Under the pieces are notes generated by a model. That model did not search any database and was not told where the DNA came from. It saw only the letters and a program-made list of their open reading frames with translations. A stretch of 54,111 nucleotides of DNA from Intrasporangium calvum (GTDB lineage: Bacteria > Actinomycetota > Actinomycetes > Actinomycetales > Dermatophilaceae). Position 1 is the first letter of the stretch. Each line of letters begins with the position of its first letter. The stretch covers positions 1-54,111 of the forward strand of contig NZ_JAPFQL010000033.1 in the NCBI RefSeq assembly GCF_028446585.1, in the 5' to 3' direction. The position numbers and the translations under genes were made by a program. Shown here piece after piece: positions 53,288 to 54,111 of the stretch.

Positions 53288-54111
53288 GAGCCCCGCCGCG
53301 GACCGCACCATCACCCCCGGCCTGCTGCGCGACTGGCCGCTGCCCGACCCGGGGGGCGACAAGTACGACAAGGGCCACATCCTGATCGTCGGCGGGGGCG
53401 TGCAGACGCCCGGCGCGGTGCTCCTCGCGGCGGAGGCCGCTCTCCGGGTCGGGGCGGGCAAGCTCCAGATGGCCACGGTCCGCAGCACGGCCCCGCTGCT
53501 GTCGACGGCTGTGCCGGAGGCCTACGTCGAGGGCCTCCCCGAGGAGGGCGACGGCGACATCAGCCCGGAGGCGGCGCCGCGGATCCTCGAGCTGGCCGGC
53601 GCTGCGGACGCCGTGCTGCTCGGTCCCGGCATCATGCGGCCGGGCGCTGCCACGGCCTTGCTCGAACGGGTCGTGCCGCACCTCGACACCACCGTCCTCG
53701 TCGATGCCCTCGGCATGGCCTACCTGACCGCGCACCGGGACGGAGTGCGCCACCTCGAGGGACGGGTGGTGTTGACGCCCAATGCCCGCGAGCTCGCCGA
53801 GACCCTCGGCGAGGTGCACGACGACCCCGGGGACGACGACCTGCGCGACATGGCGGCGCGGCTCGCGGCCGACAGCCGGGCGGTCGTGCTGGGCGGGGCC
53901 GCCACCTCGTTCGTCGTGACCCCTGAGGGGGCGGTCTGGCGCAACGAGTCAGGCGCCCCCGGCATGGCGGCATCGGGAGCCGGCGACGTCAAGGCCGGAG
54001 CCGTCGCCGGGCTCCTCGCGCGGGGCGCCAGCCCGGAGCAGGCGGCGAGCTGGGGAGCCTTCGTCCACGGCCGGGCCGGCGAGCGGCTCACCGCGGCCGT
54101 GGGGCGGGTCG
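53280..54111 (+). CDS. nnrD: ADP-dependent NAD(P)H-hydrate dehydratase (3' end cut)
   Basis: At least 277 residues, cut by the window end. Converts damaged (hydrated) NAD(P)H back to NAD(P)H using ADP. Core motifs: YDKGHILIVGGGVQTPGAVLLAAEAALRVGAGK (opening), VLLGPGIMRPGAATALLE, LVDALGMAYL, VLTPNARELAETLGEV and the nucleotide-binding APGMAASGAGDVKAG, where the usual G-[ST]-GD is GAGD. Starts with ATG 53280 overlapping the phosphatase stop. The N-terminal epimerase half of YjeF is absent, so it is the stand-alone dehydratase. Confidence 0.92.
   Translation, partial: MPESPAADRTITPGLLRDWPLPDPGGDKYDKGHILIVGGGVQTPGAVLLAAEAALRVGAGKLQMATVRSTAPLLSTAVPEAYVEGLPEEGDGDISPEAAPRILELAGAADAVLLGPGIMRPGAATALLERVVPHLDTTVLVDALGMAYLTAHRDGVRHLEGRVVLTPNARELAETLGEVHDDPGDDDLRDMAARLAADSRAVVLGGAATSFVVTPEGAVWRNESGAPGMAASGAGDVKAGAVAGLLARGASPEQAASWGAFVHGRAGERLTAAVGRV

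Overview
The window is a gene-dense stretch of a high-GC actinobacterial chromosome. Gene order and content (tkt-tal-pgi-zwf-opcA-pgl, ctaA/ctaB, sufRBDCSU, divergent glgC/glgA, fabG-fabI of the MabA/InhA type, an actinobacterial Vms1-like release factor, SURF1) point to Actinomycetes. The overall style suggests Micrococcales and perhaps the Intrasporangiaceae (Janibacter/Phycicoccus/Knoellia-like), but that assignment is inference. I see no rRNA, tRNA, phage, transposase or CRISPR. Gene ends and starts very often overlap by 4 bp (ATGA/GTGA), and GTG starts are common.

Layout: (1) 1-8298, minus strand: pentose-phosphate/upper glycolysis operon tkt-tal-pgi-zwf-opcA-pgl (pgl cut by the window edge). 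(2) 8557-13819: heme A/oxidase maturation (ctaB, ctaA) with a GNAT-Nudix fusion, a DUF2231-like membrane protein and a two-gene ABC exporter. (3) 13884-15517: psd-pssA, phosphatidylethanolamine synthesis. (4) 15568-22046: complete SUF iron-sulfur assembly operon sufR-B-D-C-S-U-T, followed by an acVLRF1-type peptidyl-tRNA hydrolase. (5) 22694-25907, minus strand: zinc metallopeptidase, and an alanine-racemase-like protein beside a FemX-type peptidoglycan bridge ligase. (6) 26114-31950: ABC-F ATPase, an AT-rich regulatory-looking patch driving a 62-residue zinc ribbon, an ABC half-exporter, SURF1 and moaA. (7) 31984-35520: two small proteins, fabG-fabI and serB. (8) 35578-41369, minus strand: a compact glgC-led cluster with an in-frame methyltransferase-M20 fusion, a fold-type I PLP decarboxylase, an F420-type luciferase-like oxidoreductase and a PPOX-fold flavoprotein; glgA/glgM diverges from it. 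(9) 42713-54111: membrane proteins, a PIG-L deacetylase, a lone ABC ATPase, NfeD-SPFH, two TauE/SafE exporters, a TrmH methyltransferase, a DUF3037-HipA pair, an MFS transporter, a histidine phosphatase and NAD(P)H-hydrate dehydratase (cut by the window end).

Three sequence-level signals stand out. First, a dispersed 16-18 bp word, AGCCCAGCGGCATACG(AC), occurs in five exact copies. Each copy lies at or just after the 3' end of a gene and in the sense direction of that gene; it has an inverted partner between fabG and fabI, and it encodes an AQRHTT tail in two unrelated proteins. Second, at least ten start codons lie exactly 6 nt after a TANNNT -10 box, indicating widespread leaderless transcription. 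Third, several strong palindromes occur: an 18-bp perfect one upstream of nfeD-SPFH, an 18-bp stem between fabI and serB, a hairpin abutting the TauE start, and nested inverted repeats in the AT-rich patch at 27713-27786. The most unusual protein finding is the methyltransferase-M20 peptidase fusion and its tightly overlapping cluster.
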